Positions 6,462 to 7,041 of a stretch of 7,041 nucleotides of DNA are shown piece by piece. The notes beneath the pieces are model-generated. The model saw only the letters and a list, made by a program, of their open reading frames with translations, was not told the DNA's origin and made no database searches. The stretch is from Actinomycetota bacterium (GTDB lineage: Bacteria > Actinomycetota > Actinomycetes > Propionibacteriales > Propionibacteriaceae). Numbering within the stretch: position 1 is the stretch's first letter; every line of letters starts with the position of its first letter. The stretch spans positions 1 through 7,041 of the forward strand of contig JACRAA010000285.1 of the NCBI GenBank assembly GCA_016213595.1, given 5' to 3'. Both the position numbers and the translations under genes were made by a program.

Positions 6462-6475
6462 GAGACAGCTGTGTC
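6462..6475. promoter_or_regulatory. Operator-like inverted repeat without spacer
   Basis: GAGACAG (6462-6468) abuts CTGTGTC (6469-6475). Each half matches six of seven bases of the corresponding half-site of the nearby palindrome (GATACAG and CTGTATC), but the four-base spacer is missing. The core ACAGCTGT is a perfect 8-base palindrome. It lies between the NTF2-like gene start and the main operator. It may be a secondary regulator site or a coincidence. Confidence 0.35.
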
Positions 6476-6478
6476 GCA

Positions 6479-6506
6479 AGTTAGATACAGTTGCCTGTAT
6501 CGAACT
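6479..6506. promoter_or_regulatory. Probable TetR-family operator in the divergent promoter region
   Basis: A 28-base near-perfect palindrome: AGTT, one mismatched base, GATACAG, spacer TTGC, CTGTATC, one mismatched base, AACT. That gives 11 of 12 symmetric pairs around a four-base centre, with an A/T-rich character that stands out against its GC-rich surroundings. It ends two bases before the ribosome binding site of the TetR gene and about 50 bases upstream of the NTF2-like gene, so one site could control both directions. TetR-family repressors usually bind palindromes in exactly this position. No clear -10/-35 pair could be assigned in either direction. Confidence 0.8.
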
Positions 6507-6524
6507 AGAGGGAGCCTAAGCCGG

Positions 6525-7041
6525 GTGGAGCGCAACCACAAGAGGGAACCAGCACGCAGGTACGACGCGACCCGCCGACGCGAGAAGGCCGAGGCGTCGC
6601 GTCAAGCCGTCCTGACCCACACGCGGCGGCTGTTCACCCGTCAGGGCTTCGGGAACACCACCGTCACGCAGGTCGCGAGCGCGGCCGGCGTTTCGGACGA
6701 GTTCGTGTACAAGAACTTCGGGGGCAAGAGGGGACTCGTACGGGCCATCTACCTGGAGAGCCTGGTCGGCGTCGAGGACCTCCCTGCAGAGCAGCGGTCC
6801 GACCTGGCCCAGATGACCTTCACCGACCCGCACGCGCTCATGCGCCGCTTCGGGCGGTTCGTCACCGAGCTGAGCCCGTTGGGCATGCCCGTCCACCTTC
6901 TGATCCGCGACGCCGCAGCGAGCGGCGACATCGAGATGATCTCGCTGTTGGAGGAGGTCGACGACGAGCGCTACGAACGGATGCTCCACAACGCGCGCCA
7001 GGTCGCGGCCCGCGGGTTCATCCGTGCCGGGCTTTCGGAGA
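6525..7041 (+). CDS. TetR-family transcriptional regulator (3' partial)
   Basis: The first 172 residues of a TetR-type repressor, open at the window end; family members are usually about 190-210 residues, so little is missing. After a basic N-terminal extension (residues 1-24, many R and K) comes the TetR_N DNA-binding domain: AVLTHTRRLFTRQGFGNTTVTQVASAAGVSDEFVYKNFGGKRGLVRAIY (28-76), with the helix-turn-helix around 46-65 and the conserved YKNFGGKRGL after it. The rest is an alpha-helical, poorly conserved ligand-binding region (LMRRFGRFVTELSP, LEEVDDERYERMLHNARQVAARGFIRAGL). I chose the GTG at 6525, with GAGGGAG at 6508-6514 as ribosome binding site (10-base spacing). It is divergent from the NTF2-like/SDR operon, and the palindrome between them is the likely autoregulatory target. 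The inducer is unknown. Confidence 0.93.
   Translation, partial: MERNHKREPARRYDATRRREKAEASRQAVLTHTRRLFTRQGFGNTTVTQVASAAGVSDEFVYKNFGGKRGLVRAIYLESLVGVEDLPAEQRSDLAQMTFTDPHALMRRFGRFVTELSPLGMPVHLLIRDAAASGDIEMISLLEEVDDERYERMLHNARQVAARGFIRAGLSE

Noticed and set aside
6632..6638. A second GTTCACC (PHO-box-like heptamer)
   Set aside because: It lies inside the TetR coding sequence (residues LFTRQG) and has no repeat unit 11 bases on either side, so it is explained by coding.

Overview
The window looks like ordinary chromosome from a high-GC actinobacterium. Coding regions have strongly G/C-biased third codon positions, GTG starts occur, and the GlgX, LutB/LutC and TetR proteins read like actinobacterial family members. 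This placement is inferred from sequence character, not from a database search. I see no phage, insertion sequence, CRISPR array, tRNA or rRNA.

Layout. (1) Positions 2-972 (+): the 3' end of lutB (iron-sulfur subunit) overlaps lutC. This is the tail of a lactate-utilisation lutABC operon whose lutA would lie to the left. (2) Positions 973-1142: a 170-base spacer with a candidate PHO-box-like 11-base direct repeat, followed by three small inverted repeats. (3) Positions 1143-2786 (+): an exported phosphoesterase of the acid phosphatase/phospholipase C superfamily, followed by a strong 35-base hairpin. (4) Positions 2921-5050 (+): glgX, the glycogen debranching enzyme, complete with all four GH13 catalytic regions. 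(5) Positions 5078-6426 (-): a two-gene operon, transcribed right to left, of an NTF2/SnoaL-like protein and an NAD(P)-binding atypical SDR (NmrA-like) that overlap by 4 bases. It converges on glgX with a 27-base gap and no obvious terminator. (6) Positions 6427-6524: a divergent intergenic region with a near-perfect 28-base palindrome. (7) Positions 6525-7041 (+): a TetR-family regulator cut off by the window end.

How it fits together. The right third reads as a self-contained regulatory cassette. A TetR repressor is divergent from an NTF2-like/SDR pair, with its probable operator in between, as in small-molecule-responsive detoxification or catabolic switches. The middle holds two independent housekeeping or scavenging functions: phosphate release outside the cell and glycogen trimming inside it. 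The left end is lactate oxidation. There is no gap over 300 bases without a gene. I do not see a convincing new biological system. The observations most worth checking are the TetR operator with its spacer-less look-alike 24 bases away, and the possible phosphate-starvation control element upstream of the phosphoesterase.
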